Shown: positions 39,971-49,457, counted from the stretch's first letter. The stretch is DNA of 64,000 nt from Streptomyces antibioticus (GCF_001514065.1 NZ_KQ948422.1:992001-1056000); one strand, 5' to 3'. The notes: generated from the sequence alone by a model not told the origin. Program-made: numbers and translations.

Positions 39971-41740
39971 GTGTCGGGACAGCGGCCGGAGGCTGAGGCC
40001 ACGGACGACGCGGGCGCCGCGCTGCGGCGGACCGGTGCCTCGCCCCTGCGGCTCGGCGACCCACGGCGGGTCGGCCCCTGGGTGCCCGTGGCGCTGCTCG
40101 GCAGCGGCGGTATGGGACGGGTCTATCTGGCACGCCCAGCAGACGACGGCGCCGGGCTGGTCGCGGCCAAAGTGATCAGGCCGGAGTACGCGGAGGACCC
40201 CAGATTCCGGCGCCGCTTCGAACGGGAAGCGGCGGTTCACGCCCGGCTGCGCATGCCGTACGCCCCCCGGTTGTGCGGCACGGGCTTCGACGACGACCTG
40301 CTGTGGATGGCCACCGACTACATCCCCGGCTTCGACCTGGCCGAGACCGTACGCGAGGACGCACCCCTGACGACGGACTCTGTCTGGCGCCTGGTGGCCG
40401 ACCTCGGGCAGGCCCTGGCAGGTCTCAGTGCCGAGGACATCGTGCACCGGGACCTCAAGCCGTCCAACGTACTGCTGTCCGTCCACGGCGCCCATGTGAT
40501 CGACTTCGGGGTCTCCAAGGCCGCCGATGCCAGTGCCATCACCGGTACGGGCAATCGCGTCGGGACTCCCGCGTACATGTCGCCCGAGCACCTCAGGGAG
40601 GGCCGCTCCGACATCCGGTCCGATGTGTTCTCGCTGGCCGGGACCCTGGCCTACGCGGCCACCGGGCGCGCACCGTTCGGCGACGGCACCGGCGTCGACG
40701 TCATGCACCGGGTGGCGTACGAGAACGCGAATCCCGAGGTGATCGGCGAGATCCACGCGGCGGACCCGGACCTCGGCCGCCTGCTGACCGCCTGTCTGGC
40801 CAAGGATCCCGCACAGCGGCCCACCCCGCAGGAGCTGATCGACGCCGCCGCGGCGCGTACGGTGCCGGCCGCCTGGCCCGAGCCGCTGGGCGCCAACCTG
40901 CTGGCCCGGCAACAGGCGTACGAGACGCTGCGCCGGCTGCCCGTGGCGGCCCTGACCCGCCTGTCCTCGCCGGCCGCCCCCGCCGCGTCCCTCTCCGCGC
41001 GGGCCATCGGCCCCGTGCCGTCCCCGGTGGCGCGACCGGTACCGGTGGAACCCGGTCCGCAGGCAGCACCATCGGGGCCACCGGACCGGGACGGGACTGC
41101 GCCCCCGCGCGGCAGGAGGGCGTTATGGATCGCCGCCGCCTCCCTCTCGGCCTGCGTCCTGGCCGCGGCGACGTACTGGAGTCTCCCCGGGGACGGGCCC
41201 GCGACCGCCGACGCTCCGGAAGTCGGCGCCCGCTCCGGCAGCACCATCTCCACCCTGCCCGGGGGCCGTACGCCCGCCCCCGCGCCCTCGGGCACCAGGG
41301 GGCTGACCCGCCCGGACGTCGACGGCGCCGCGGACAAGAACGTCAACGGCGAGACGGAGACCGCCACTTCACAGACCGAGGTCCAGCCCTCCGCCGATGC
41401 CACCGCCGACGCCCACCCGAGCGACGGTGCTCCCGCTCCCACGGCCTCCCCCGCCAACTCCCCTTCCCCCACCGCGTCCACCGGCACCGCCCCGTGGCTC
41501 TCCGACTGCACCTACTACGGCGGCAACGGACGTACCCGCCTCGGTGACAGCGGCAAACGCGTACAACAGGTGCAGTGCATGCTGACCAAGCGCGGGTACG
41601 GCGTCGGGAGCACGGGCGTCGACGGGGAGTTCGGGACCGGCACACAGTCCGCGGTGGAGGCGTTCCAGAGCGACCGCGGCCTGGATGCCGACGGAGTGGT
41701 GGCACACGACACCTGGGTCGCCCTGCGCAGCACCGACTGA
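39971..41740 (+). CDS. Membrane Ser/Thr protein kinase with peptidoglycan-binding domain
   Basis: A 589-residue Hanks-type kinase. The kinase domain spans about 38-300, with G-loop LLGSGGMGRVYLA, Lys67, catalytic HRDLKPSN at 159-166 and DFG at 178-180. A Pro/Ala-rich linker leads to one transmembrane helix (about 384-404), then an outer Ser/Thr/Pro-rich stalk and a C-terminal PG_binding_1 domain (about 515-585, LGDSGKRVQQVQCML...VDGEFG). The outside domain replaces the PASTA repeats usual in PknB and suggests that cell-wall state is sensed and relayed inside. It is 57 nt upstream of two DUF4139 genes. Confidence 0.94.
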   Translation: MSGQRPEAEATDDAGAALRRTGASPLRLGDPRRVGPWVPVALLGSGGMGRVYLARPADDGAGLVAAKVIRPEYAEDPRFRRRFEREAAVHARLRMPYAPRLCGTGFDDDLLWMATDYIPGFDLAETVREDAPLTTDSVWRLVADLGQALAGLSAEDIVHRDLKPSNVLLSVHGAHVIDFGVSKAADASAITGTGNRVGTPAYMSPEHLREGRSDIRSDVFSLAGTLAYAATGRAPFGDGTGVDVMHRVAYENANPEVIGEIHAADPDLGRLLTACLAKDPAQRPTPQELIDAAAARTVPAAWPEPLGANLLARQQAYETLRRLPVAALTRLSSPAAPAASLSARAIGPVPSPVARPVPVEPGPQAAPSGPPDRDGTAPPRGRRALWIAAASLSACVLAAATYWSLPGDGPATADAPEVGARSGSTISTLPGGRTPAPAPSGTRGLTRPDVDGAADKNVNGETETATSQTEVQPSADATADAHPSDGAPAPTASPANSPSPTASTGTAPWLSDCTYYGGNGRTRLGDSGKRVQQVQCMLTKRGYGVGSTGVDGEFGTGTQSAVEAFQSDRGLDADGVVAHDTWVALRSTD

Positions 41741-41797
41741 CACGGCCGGCACGGGCGTTAGGCTTCGCCCGCACGGACATGACGGGGGGCTGAGTGC

Positions 41798-43852
41798 ATG
41801 AAGTCCGAAGGGGTGCCGCGGTGGGCGTCGGCTCTGGACGCGGTGGTGGTGTACGCGCAGGGCGCGCTGTGCAGCCGGCTGGCGCGAGGAACGGTTCCGT
41901 CCGACGGCCGCGTGCTGGTGACGGGGCTGCCCCGCACGGTGGACCCGGGTTCCGTGCGGGCCCGCGTCACGGGTGACTCCGGTGCACGGGTCACCTCGGT
42001 ACGCGTCGAGGTGGAGGCCGAGCCCGCCGACGAGGACTCCGCCGACGAGCTGCGACAGGAGAGGGAACGGCTCGAGGACGCCTGCGCCGCGGCCCGGGAG
42101 CGGCACGAGCGGCTCCTGGTCCGGATCAAGGAGATCTCCGAGCTCCGTCCGGTTCCGCCGCCGCGCAAGCGCGATGATCCCGATCAGCACCGCCGTACCC
42201 CTGCCGAGGCGTGGTTGACGCTCGCGGACTTCGTCGACGAGCGGCTCACCCGCCTGCACGAGCACCTCGCCGAGTCCGGGGAGGAGCTGCGCCGCCTCGA
42301 GCACGACCTCGCCATCGCCGTGGACCGCTGCGCACGCGCTTCCACCTCCGGACCGTCCGGGCAGGTTCTCACCACGGTCTGCGCGGCCGTGACCCTCGAC
42401 GGCGGAACCGGTGAGGTGGACCTGGAGATCGAGTACGGCGTCCCGGGCGCCGTGTGGGTGCCTGCCTACCGTCTGACCTGCCGTCAGGCCGACGGCAGCG
42501 GCACCCTCGTACTGCGGGCCGCCGTGGCCCAGCGCACCGGTGAGGACTGGACCGGCGTCCGGGTCGCACTGGCCACCGCCGACCTCGGACGCGGTACGGA
42601 GCTGCCGCGACTGCGCTCACTGCGGATCGGCCGCCGCCAGCCCGCCCCCGAGCCGTCCGGCTGGCGTGAGCCGCCCGCCGGGCTCGCCGACCTCTTCACG
42701 GCGTACGACGCCGCGGGGCCCCGCCCGGCTCCGCCCGCCGCCCCGATCTCCGTCGCCGCCGAGGCGTACGGCGCCGCCCTCCCGCCCGCACCCCCGTCCG
42801 TTGCTCCCGTCCCGCCCGCCCCTCCGGCGTACGGCGGCAGACCCCCGGCCCCCGCAGCGCCTGGCGGCCTCCCGGCACCGGTCGCGTCCGCACAAGCGGC
42901 GCAGCCGAGGAGGGCGGCCCTCCACAGTGCGCCCCAAGCGGCCCTCGCAGCCGCACCGGCCGCGCCCCCGGGAGTGATCGCCCCGCCGCCCGCACCACCC
43001 GCCCCGCCCGTCGGCCCGCCCCAGCCCAGCAACGCCCAACTCGACTACACCGCGCTCGTCCTCAACGGCCCCGAGGAGCCGGCGGCCCGCAGGGGAAGGC
43101 TGTTTCCCGCCCCGTCCTTCGACGCGGTGGCCGTGGAGCACCGCCGACGGGCCGAGGCGGTGGCCGCGCTGCCGCTGCCCGCGCACGCCGTACGGCCCCG
43201 CGCGTCGGCGGGCTCCTTCGACCACCGCTACGACGCCGTCGCTCGCGTCGACGTCCCCTCGGACGGCACCTGGCACACCGTCACCGTCGGCCGGATCCCG
43301 GTCGGTCTGCGGACCGAGTACGTCTGTGTGCCGGCGGTGGAGCAGCGGGTGTACGCGACCCTGGTGCTGTCGAACGCCACCGATCAGGCGCTCCTCGCCG
43401 GTCCCGTCGAGGTCCGGGTGGACGACGACTTCGTGGTGAGCGCCGCGCTGCCCACCCTCGCCCCGGGCGGAGCCCGGCGGATGGGCCTCGGGCCGGCCGA
43501 GAGCATCCGCGTCACCCGTCGCACGAGCCGCAAGGAGTCGACGGCCGGACTGCGCAACAACGTCACCGTGCTCGCCCACGGCGTCCATGTGGAACTGGCC
43601 AACACCCTCGGTGAGCCCGTCACCGTCGAAGTCCGCGAACAAGTCCCGACCACGGCCGAGGCGGACATCCGCATCGACGAACAGGCCGACTGGACCGCCC
43701 CCGAGGACACCGCTTCCGCCGACCACCCCGACCCCGGCACGCGCGTGTGGCGCGTGGACCTGCCCGCCGGAGGCACCGCCACCCTGAACGGCGGCTACGA
43801 GATCCGCATCCCGGCCGCGAAGGCCCTGGTCGGCGGAAACCGCAGGAGCTGA
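41798..43852 (+). CDS. DUF4139/MuiA-family protein with long Pro-rich insert
   Basis: A 684-residue protein of the DUF4139 (mucoidy inhibitor MuiA) family. The N-terminal DUF4140-like strand region is followed by a charged coiled coil (about 80-165), the first DUF4139 strands (about 195-275), a very Pro/Ala-rich segment of about 120 residues (290-410), and the rest of DUF4139 to the end (EIRIPA). No signal peptide is evident. The function is unknown; a family member lowers mucoidy in Erwinia. It is followed 6 nt later by a paralogue without the insert. Confidence 0.88.
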   Translation: MKSEGVPRWASALDAVVVYAQGALCSRLARGTVPSDGRVLVTGLPRTVDPGSVRARVTGDSGARVTSVRVEVEAEPADEDSADELRQERERLEDACAAARERHERLLVRIKEISELRPVPPPRKRDDPDQHRRTPAEAWLTLADFVDERLTRLHEHLAESGEELRRLEHDLAIAVDRCARASTSGPSGQVLTTVCAAVTLDGGTGEVDLEIEYGVPGAVWVPAYRLTCRQADGSGTLVLRAAVAQRTGEDWTGVRVALATADLGRGTELPRLRSLRIGRRQPAPEPSGWREPPAGLADLFTAYDAAGPRPAPPAAPISVAAEAYGAALPPAPPSVAPVPPAPPAYGGRPPAPAAPGGLPAPVASAQAAQPRRAALHSAPQAALAAAPAAPPGVIAPPPAPPAPPVGPPQPSNAQLDYTALVLNGPEEPAARRGRLFPAPSFDAVAVEHRRRAEAVAALPLPAHAVRPRASAGSFDHRYDAVARVDVPSDGTWHTVTVGRIPVGLRTEYVCVPAVEQRVYATLVLSNATDQALLAGPVEVRVDDDFVVSAALPTLAPGGARRMGLGPAESIRVTRRTSRKESTAGLRNNVTVLAHGVHVELANTLGEPVTVEVREQVPTTAEADIRIDEQADWTAPEDTASADHPDPGTRVWRVDLPAGGTATLNGGYEIRIPAAKALVGGNRRS

Positions 43853-43858
43853 CACACC

Positions 43859-45421
43859 ATGTCCACCGACCTCGACCCGATCCCGCTGCCCGTCACCGCC
43901 GTCACCTGCCTGGAGGACCGGGCCCAGATCGAACGGTCCGTCACCCTCGACCTCCGGGCCGGCGTGCAGCGGCTGCGTCTCGGGCCGATCAGCGCGCTGG
44001 CGGTCGACCCGACCCTCCACGCCGAAGTCACCACCGCCGAAGGCGAGGCGACCGTCCTCGACGCCCGGATCGTCCGCGCCTGGACACCGCGTGGGCCGCT
44101 GCCCGGCGCCGACGACTCCGCTCTGCGGCTACGCGTGCACGCCCTCACGGAAGAACGCTCAGCACTCAAACGGCAGCGCGACCGGCTGCGCGCCCGCCTC
44201 GACCTGCTCTCCCGTCTCGCCGCCGACCTGCTGCGGGAGATCGGCGAAGGGGCCGGTCACGGCGAGACCGACACCGCACGGTGGACGGCTGAACTGGACC
44301 GGGTGGACGACGAACGTGACGCGCACGGCGAGCACGTACGTACCGTCGAGGCCCGCCTCAAGGCCCTCACCACCGAACTCCATCAGGCGCAGCACGCCGT
44401 CGACCTGTCGGAACAGCGCCAGGCCGAACTCGTCGGCCACGTCGAGCTGACCCTGGAGACCACCGCTCCGGGCCCTGCCCGGCTGCGGCTGAGTCACCTC
44501 ACCGCGTGTGCCCTGTGGCGCCCCGCCTATCGGGCCGTGCTCGACGGCGAGCAACTCAGCCTGGAGACCGACGCCATGGTCTGGCAGTGCACCGGCGAGG
44601 ACTGGACCGACGTACGCCTGACGTTGTCCACGGCCCGCTCGGCGCTGGCCACCGAACCGCCGCGCCTCACGCCGGACCGACTCACCCTCACCGACCGCTC
44701 CCCCGCGGAGCGCCGCACGGTCGCCGTCGAACTGCGCGAGGAGGAGATCGCCGAGCTGGGCCCCGCCCCGGTGCTCGGCCTGCCAGGGGTCGACGACGGC
44801 GGCCGCACCCAGGTCCTGCGGTCCCCCGCCCCCGTCTCCGTCCCCGCCGACGGCCGCGCCCACCGCATTCCGCTGTCCGTGGCCGACGCGGTCGCACGCA
44901 GCGAATACGCCTGCTCGCCCGAACTCTCCCCGCTCGTCACGCACGTCGTACGCTGCGACAACCCGGCAGGGCACGCGCTGTTGGCGGGCCCGGTGGACCT
45001 GATCGGGGCGGGCGGCTACGGCGGCCGTGGGACATTGGCCTTCACCGCCCCCGGCGCGCCCCTGGAACTGGCCTTCGGCAGCCACGACGACTACCGGGTG
45101 CTGCGCGAGACGGAGGAGTCCCGGGACTCCTCCGCGCTCTCCCAGCGCACCACCGTCACCCGCACGGTGCGTGTGCACCTCTCCCGCTTCTCCGCCCCGG
45201 GTGCGGCAGACGAGCAGGTGGTGACCGTCCGCGAACGCATCCCGGTCTCCGAGGTGTCGGCAGTGGAGGTACGGATCCGCAAGGACGCCTGCTCCCCGTC
45301 TCCGGACACGATCGACGCCGAGGGCATCGCCCACTGGGACATCCCCCTCCCCCCGAACGGCCGCCGCACACTCACCCTCGTCTACGACATCTCGGCGAGC
45401 GGCAAGGTGACGGGACTCTGA
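43859..45421 (+). CDS. DUF4139/MuiA-family protein
   Basis: A 520-residue paralogue of the preceding protein. A DUF4140-type N-terminus (VTCLEDRAQIERSVTLDL), coiled coil (about 95-190), DUF4139 beta-rich domain from about 200, and the conserved end WDIPLPPNGRRTLTLVYDI are present, but no Pro-rich insert. Six nucleotides separate it from its partner, so the two are co-translated and may form a heteromer. There is no signal peptide or membrane helix. The function is unknown. Confidence 0.9.
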   Translation: MSTDLDPIPLPVTAVTCLEDRAQIERSVTLDLRAGVQRLRLGPISALAVDPTLHAEVTTAEGEATVLDARIVRAWTPRGPLPGADDSALRLRVHALTEERSALKRQRDRLRARLDLLSRLAADLLREIGEGAGHGETDTARWTAELDRVDDERDAHGEHVRTVEARLKALTTELHQAQHAVDLSEQRQAELVGHVELTLETTAPGPARLRLSHLTACALWRPAYRAVLDGEQLSLETDAMVWQCTGEDWTDVRLTLSTARSALATEPPRLTPDRLTLTDRSPAERRTVAVELREEEIAELGPAPVLGLPGVDDGGRTQVLRSPAPVSVPADGRAHRIPLSVADAVARSEYACSPELSPLVTHVVRCDNPAGHALLAGPVDLIGAGGYGGRGTLAFTAPGAPLELAFGSHDDYRVLRETEESRDSSALSQRTTVTRTVRVHLSRFSAPGAADEQVVTVRERIPVSEVSAVEVRIRKDACSPSPDTIDAEGIAHWDIPLPPNGRRTLTLVYDISASGKVTGL

Positions 45422-45588
45422 GCTGTTGGTCCTACCGGTCGGCAGCGGGGGCCGACGGGGTACAGGGCGTCCCGGCCCTCGTTGGGCAGGCGCTCATGCG
45501 ATGCGGTGCGCCGCGCTTCAGCAGGTTGGAACCGCGTCGTGTCTCAACTCAGCGCCTGCTGCCCTTGTCCGTGCGGCCGGCCCCTGCG

Positions 45589-46257
45589 TCAGGGGCTCGC
45601 ACACGCTGACGCCGCGCCCTCGTGCCGGTACCAGACGCTGTCCATCTCGCGGCCGTCGGGCAGGGTGTGGCGGGCCGGGCCGGGGGTCGGGACGAAGCCG
45701 GCGCGTTCCAGGGCGCGGCGGCAGGCGAGGTTCGCCGTCGCTGTGCCCGCCCGTACCGTCGGCAGACCGGCGTGGCTGTGGGCGAACTCCGCGCCCGCCA
45801 AAAACAGTTCGGCGCCGAGGCCCTGACCTCGATGGTCGGGGGCGAGAATGCCGCCGATCTCAGCGCTGTCGTGGTGGAGTTCGAGGTACCCGGCGTAGCG
45901 CCCGCTGTCGCGGTGTACGCAGACCATGAACTCGGGTGTTTCGGGGCCGAGTTCGAAGGGCTCGGCCAGCTCGGGGTTGGACCGCGTGAACCAACGGGGG
46001 GTGGCGCCGGCGGGGCCCATGCCCAGCAGGGTCCGTCTGGTCTCGGCGTCCGATACGACCTGGTCCATCTGATTCCCCTGCCAGCGCTGGGCATCGGGGT
46101 CGGCGCCCGCCGCGATGGCCGCCAACGCGTCGAGCTTGGTCACCGGGGTGTAGAACAGCAGGTGCCGGGTGGCCAGGGCGTGCCGACCGGGTGTGCACGT
46201 GTCCGGGACCGCGTGGCGCGAGTCCGCCCGGCGATGTCGCAGGAACGACCGAAGCAT
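45589..46257 (-). CDS. GNAT-family N-acetyltransferase
   Basis: A 222-residue acetyltransferase of the RimJ/RimL-like GNAT type. The acetyl-CoA motif is DHRGQGLGAELF near 137-148, followed by ATANLACRRALERAGFV near 173-189. The first 50 residues are an extra basic/His-rich segment. The ATG at 46257 has GGGGAA upstream. It lies 31 nt downstream of the methyltransferase gene on the same strand. The substrate is unknown. Confidence 0.88.
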   Translation of the reverse strand: MLRSFLRHRRADSRHAVPDTCTPGRHALATRHLLFYTPVTKLDALAAIAAGADPDAQRWQGNQMDQVVSDAETRRTLLGMGPAGATPRWFTRSNPELAEPFELGPETPEFMVCVHRDSGRYAGYLELHHDSAEIGGILAPDHRGQGLGAELFLAGAEFAHSHAGLPTVRAGTATANLACRRALERAGFVPTPGPARHTLPDGREMDSVWYRHEGAASACASP

Positions 46258-46288
46258 GGAATTCCCCGTTGTCTTCGTACGACCCGCA

Positions 46289-47110
46289 CTACACCTTCCG
46301 AGCCAGCCCGGCGGCGATGAGGTGTTCCCAGACCGTGAGTTCTCGCCGCTGCCCGATGTCCATGGCGTCGTCGTCGGGATGCCACAGGGACGCGGCGACG
46401 ATCCCTGGGTCGAGGATCTCCAGACCGTCCAGCAGGGCGGCGATCTCCGCGTCGGTCCGCCACCGGCCACGGCCGAACGTCTGCTGCAGCACGGCCTCGG
46501 CCTCCGCGGTCTCCGGGTTGTTGCCGGAGCGGAAGTGGCTGATGAAGAAGTAGCTCCCTGACACAACGTGATCGCGCCAGTAGCGGACGATGCCGGCCGG
46601 GTCCTCGTCGTCGTTGACGTGATGGAGGATGGCACTGAAGATCACAGCGACCGGACGTTCGAAGTCGATCATCTGGACGGTGTCGGGGTGCGTACGGATG
46701 GCCTCGGGGTTGCGCACATCGACGGCGACGACACGGGTCTGGTCGTTGTCCTCCAGCAGCGCGCGTCCATGAACGAGCACTTGGGGATCGGTGTCGACGT
46801 AGACCACCCGGGACTCGGGCGCGTGCCGTTGCGCGACCTGGTGGACGTTGTCCGCGGTCGGCAGGCCGCTCCCCAGGTCCACGAACTGCCGAATGCCGGT
46901 GGTCCTCGCGATCTCTCTGACCGCCCGGGTCAGAGCCGCGCGGTTGGCGAAGGCGATGGCCACCGATCCGGGCAGGTCACGCTTGAAGACGTCCCCGATC
47001 TCACGGTCCACGGCGTAGTTGTCCTTGCCGCCGAGCAGATAGTCGTAGACACGCGCGATGCTGGGCTTGGACGGGTCGATGGAGGAGCCTTTGTACGTCA
47101 TGGCCGTCAT
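46289..47110 (-). CDS. SAM-dependent methyltransferase (DUF574/SAV2177-like)
   Basis: A 273-residue protein of the actinobacterial SAV2177-like family. The opening PSIARVYDYLLGGKDNYAVDRE is diagnostic. The SAM-binding motif is FVDLGSGLPT near 75, with VYVDTDPQV near 101 and an acidic VIFSAILHHV near 160. Numerous paralogues occur in Streptomyces; substrates are unknown. Two starts (47110 or 47101) are possible; neither has a strong ribosome site. Confidence 0.92.
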   Translation of the reverse strand: MTAMTYKGSSIDPSKPSIARVYDYLLGGKDNYAVDREIGDVFKRDLPGSVAIAFANRAALTRAVREIARTTGIRQFVDLGSGLPTADNVHQVAQRHAPESRVVYVDTDPQVLVHGRALLEDNDQTRVVAVDVRNPEAIRTHPDTVQMIDFERPVAVIFSAILHHVNDDEDPAGIVRYWRDHVVSGSYFFISHFRSGNNPETAEAEAVLQQTFGRGRWRTDAEIAALLDGLEILDPGIVAASLWHPDDDAMDIGQRRELTVWEHLIAAGLARKV

Positions 47111-47172
47111 TCTGCCCAACAACATCGCCACCGCGCCCCCGAGTTGAGCCCCGTCGGCCCCGAAGAACCCTG

Positions 47173-47823
47173 CTAATCCGCGATCGCCGGCGGGACGCAA
47201 GCGGCTACGTGGTCGGTCAACCAGGTGAGCAGGGGCCTGAGTTCCTCGTACGTGGCCAGCACACGGTCGACAACCTCCGGCGTCCGCAGCCGTTCGTCAC
47301 TGCCGAGGTGGCGCACGGCGAGCAGCGACCGGTGGCGCAACAACGCTGCCCGAGGATGGTCGGCGGGGTATTCCCGGGGCACACGCTTCAGCAGGTCTCC
47401 GGTGATCTCGAACCCCCTGCCGCGCAGTTCCGCCACCACATCGCCCAGTTCGGAACCGCTCGCCTCCTGGGCGACCGCCGCCCTGAACCTGCTGATCTGG
47501 TCGGAGTCGGCGTACCACCACGCGCCCTGCACGCGTAGGCCGTCCAGATTGAAGCGCAGCCCGATCTCGATGTTCCGGGCGATGCGTGCGACGGCGGACT
47601 GGTTCTGCCACCACCACGGGGTCTTCCCGTAACGCCACACGGAGTGGTCCTCGAACGCGGGATCTTCCCATGCCAGGTCATGAAGGAGCGCGACCATCGG
47701 TTGCCGTACGAGACGTTCGCGGTCCTTGCGGGTCTCCCGCATCACCTCTTGTGACGGCTCGCCGTCGAGACGCAGCAACACGTCGAACGCCGACTCGTCC
47801 CAACCAGCGAACTGCCTGGGCAT
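47173..47823 (-). CDS. DUF2461-like protein
   Basis: A 216-residue protein resembling DUF2461: the start FAGWDESAFDVLLRL, an aromatic-rich centre (TPWWWQNQ near 70) and the later GDLLKRVPREYPADHPRAALL near 150. DUF2461 proteins are widespread and uncharacterised. The ATG at 47823 has GGAG 9 nt upstream; an ATG two codons earlier has it only 3 nt away. It is followed by the methyltransferase gene on the same strand. Confidence 0.8.
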   Translation of the reverse strand: MPRQFAGWDESAFDVLLRLDGEPSQEVMRETRKDRERLVRQPMVALLHDLAWEDPAFEDHSVWRYGKTPWWWQNQSAVARIARNIEIGLRFNLDGLRVQGAWWYADSDQISRFRAAVAQEASGSELGDVVAELRGRGFEITGDLLKRVPREYPADHPRAALLRHRSLLAVRHLGSDERLRTPEVVDRVLATYEELRPLLTWLTDHVAACVPPAIAD

Positions 47824-47950
47824 ATCCATCAACTCCAGCCGTCTGAACCCTCCGGGCCACCAAGTCTCCCTGAGACGACCACCCCTGCACATCCGTCGCG
47901 ATCACCTCGCCCCGCTCCCACGCCACGTGAAGCCGGACAGGCATCTGATC

Positions 47951-48562
47951 TCAGGACTTGGTGCCGACCGCTTCCGCCAACGTGACCATGACCTCGACCG
48001 CCTCGCGATCCGTGAGTCCCTGCTCCCGGCACAGGGAACGCCACGTCGAGAACGCCACGGCATGGCCGATCACCGCCCGCCGGACGGGGCCGTCGGCCTC
48101 GGGCCGGCCCTGGGCCAGCACCTCGACGTACTGCCCGGTGGTCATCTGCTCCCAGGCCTCACGGATCGGCTCGGGCACGGCGTGCTGGTCGCGGATGGCC
48201 AGCGTCAGCATCTGCTCGCCCGCGCGATAGAAGCGGTAGATGTCGGCGAGCCCGGCCGCCAGCCGCTCCAGGGGATTCTCGATCGCGCCCCACTCCTCGG
48301 GCCGCGGCTGCCTCTGCTGGGACAGCCAGTGCCCGGAGCACGCCGCGAAGAGCGCCGTCTCATCCGGGAAGTGCCGGTAGACGGTCAGCCGGGTGACCCC
48401 GGCGTGCTCGGCGATCGCCGAGATGCTCGTCAATGCCGGGCCCACGGTGCCGTGAAGATGCACGGCGGCTTCGACGATGCGCTGCCGTGTCCGCTCCACA
48501 TCCTCGGCACGTTTGCGCATCTCGTAGCCGCGCGGTTTCGACGAACGCTTCTGTTCACTCAA
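47951..48562 (-). CDS. TetR-family transcriptional regulator
   Basis: A 203-residue TetR regulator. The HTH spans about 20-65 (ISAIAEHAGVTRLTVYRHFPDETALFAA). The start is a TTG with GAGG about 9 nt upstream; an ATG at codon 15 is possible. It is divergent from a cupin gene and probably represses it through the dyad in the gap. The ligand is unknown. Confidence 0.92.
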   Translation of the reverse strand: MSEQKRSSKPRGYEMRKRAEDVERTRQRIVEAAVHLHGTVGPALTSISAIAEHAGVTRLTVYRHFPDETALFAACSGHWLSQQRQPRPEEWGAIENPLERLAAGLADIYRFYRAGEQMLTLAIRDQHAVPEPIREAWEQMTTGQYVEVLAQGRPEADGPVRRAVIGHAVAFSTWRSLCREQGLTDREAVEVMVTLAEAVGTKS

Positions 48563-48592
48563 TTCTTGACGCCTCGGGAGCCGCGACGGAGA

Positions 48593-48605
48593 CTCTTTTT
48601 AAGAG
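48593..48605. promoter_or_regulatory. CTCTT-TTT-AAGAG dyad between TetR and cupin genes
   Basis: Perfect 5-bp arms around an AT-rich centre lie in the 84-nt divergent gap, in the only A/T-rich patch. The position suits a TetR operator overlapping the cupin promoter. Confidence 0.45.
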
Positions 48606-48646
48606 AACACCAGCGTATCCCCAAAATACGCCGAGGAGTGATCAGC

Positions 48647-49162
48647 ATGACAGAGTCGCCGGCCCCACCGCTCACCGTCGTCCGTCCAGGCGAAGGGGCC
48701 GAGGGCTTCCTCGGCTCCATCGGGGTCGCCTTCAAGCTCTGGGGCGCCGACACCGGTGGCGCACTCTCCGTCGTCGAGCACCCGTTCCCCGTCGGGGCGT
48801 TGGTGCCCCCGCACCTGCACACCCGGGAGGACGAGTACTCGATCGTCACCGAGGGCGAGATCGGCTTCCGCTCCGGCGACCGTGAAATCGTCCTGGGGCC
48901 CGGTGGCTACATCACCAAGCCACGTGGAGAGCTGCACACGATGTGGAACGCGGGCGCCGTTCCGGCCCGCATGATCGAGATCATCAGTCCGTCCGGATTC
49001 GAGCACTGCTTCCGCGAGATGGCCGACATGCTCGCCGACGGGCCACCGCCGGAGGATGCGATGGCGACGCTCGCAGCCAAGTACGGACTCGAGTTCGGAC
49101 GCCCCGCCTGGCTGCCCGACATCATCGCGCGGTACGACCTCACACCGCCGCCCGGCGTCTGA
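48647..49162 (+). CDS. Cupin-domain protein (quercetinase-like)
   Basis: A 171-residue single-domain cupin. The first motif is PPHLHTREDEYSIVTEGEIGF (His, His, Glu near 56-64) and the second is RGELHTMWNAG (His near 102), which together form the usual metal site. A helical tail follows. The family includes quercetin dioxygenase-like and other small-molecule enzymes. GAGGAG 8 nt before the ATG fits. It is divergent from a TetR regulator that most likely controls it. Confidence 0.9.
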   Translation: MTESPAPPLTVVRPGEGAEGFLGSIGVAFKLWGADTGGALSVVEHPFPVGALVPPHLHTREDEYSIVTEGEIGFRSGDREIVLGPGGYITKPRGELHTMWNAGAVPARMIEIISPSGFEHCFREMADMLADGPPPEDAMATLAAKYGLEFGRPAWLPDIIARYDLTPPPGV

Positions 49163-49241
49163 CCGGCCGGAACCGCAGGATGCGCCACGGCAAGACCGAG
49201 GAGATGCCTGCCGACGGAACATCGGCACCGCGGCCCCTGCG

Positions 49242-49457
49242 TCAGTGCGCCCACACGTCCGGGCCGGCGCCCCGCCACTCGATCAGCGACGACTGGACCA
49301 CGTCCATCTCATCCCACTCCTGAAGGCCGGCCTCCTGCACGAAGGCCACGACGTCGAGCAGGCCATAGGCGATCCCGACGAAATGCCCACTGATACGAAC
49401 GCGCCGCCCGCCGTCTTCCGAAGGCGGGTAGATGACGACGGGCTGATCGGTAGCCAT
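49242..49457 (-). CDS. Conserved small hypothetical protein
   Basis: A 71-residue protein with a pattern seen in streptomycete small proteins (VIYPPSEDGGRRVRISG, then a helix GIAYGLLDVVAFVQEAG and a final IEWRGAGPDVW). It has good actinobacterial codon bias. No domain name can be assigned. It lies upstream of, and antisense in direction to, the McrA-type restriction gene with about 115 nt between. Confidence 0.75.
   Translation of the reverse strand: MATDQPVVIYPPSEDGGRRVRISGHFVGIAYGLLDVVAFVQEAGLQEWDEMDVVQSSLIEWRGAGPDVWAH

Noticed and set aside
45422-45588. Hidden small gene between DUF4139 and acetyltransferase genes
   Set aside because: Short frames there have no ribosome site or conserved features; only a convergent gap is supported.
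47678-47944. Short minus-strand frame over the start of the DUF2461-like gene
   Set aside because: It overlaps the better-supported DUF2461 frame, has no ribosome site and no recognised family, although its first 30 residues look protein-like.
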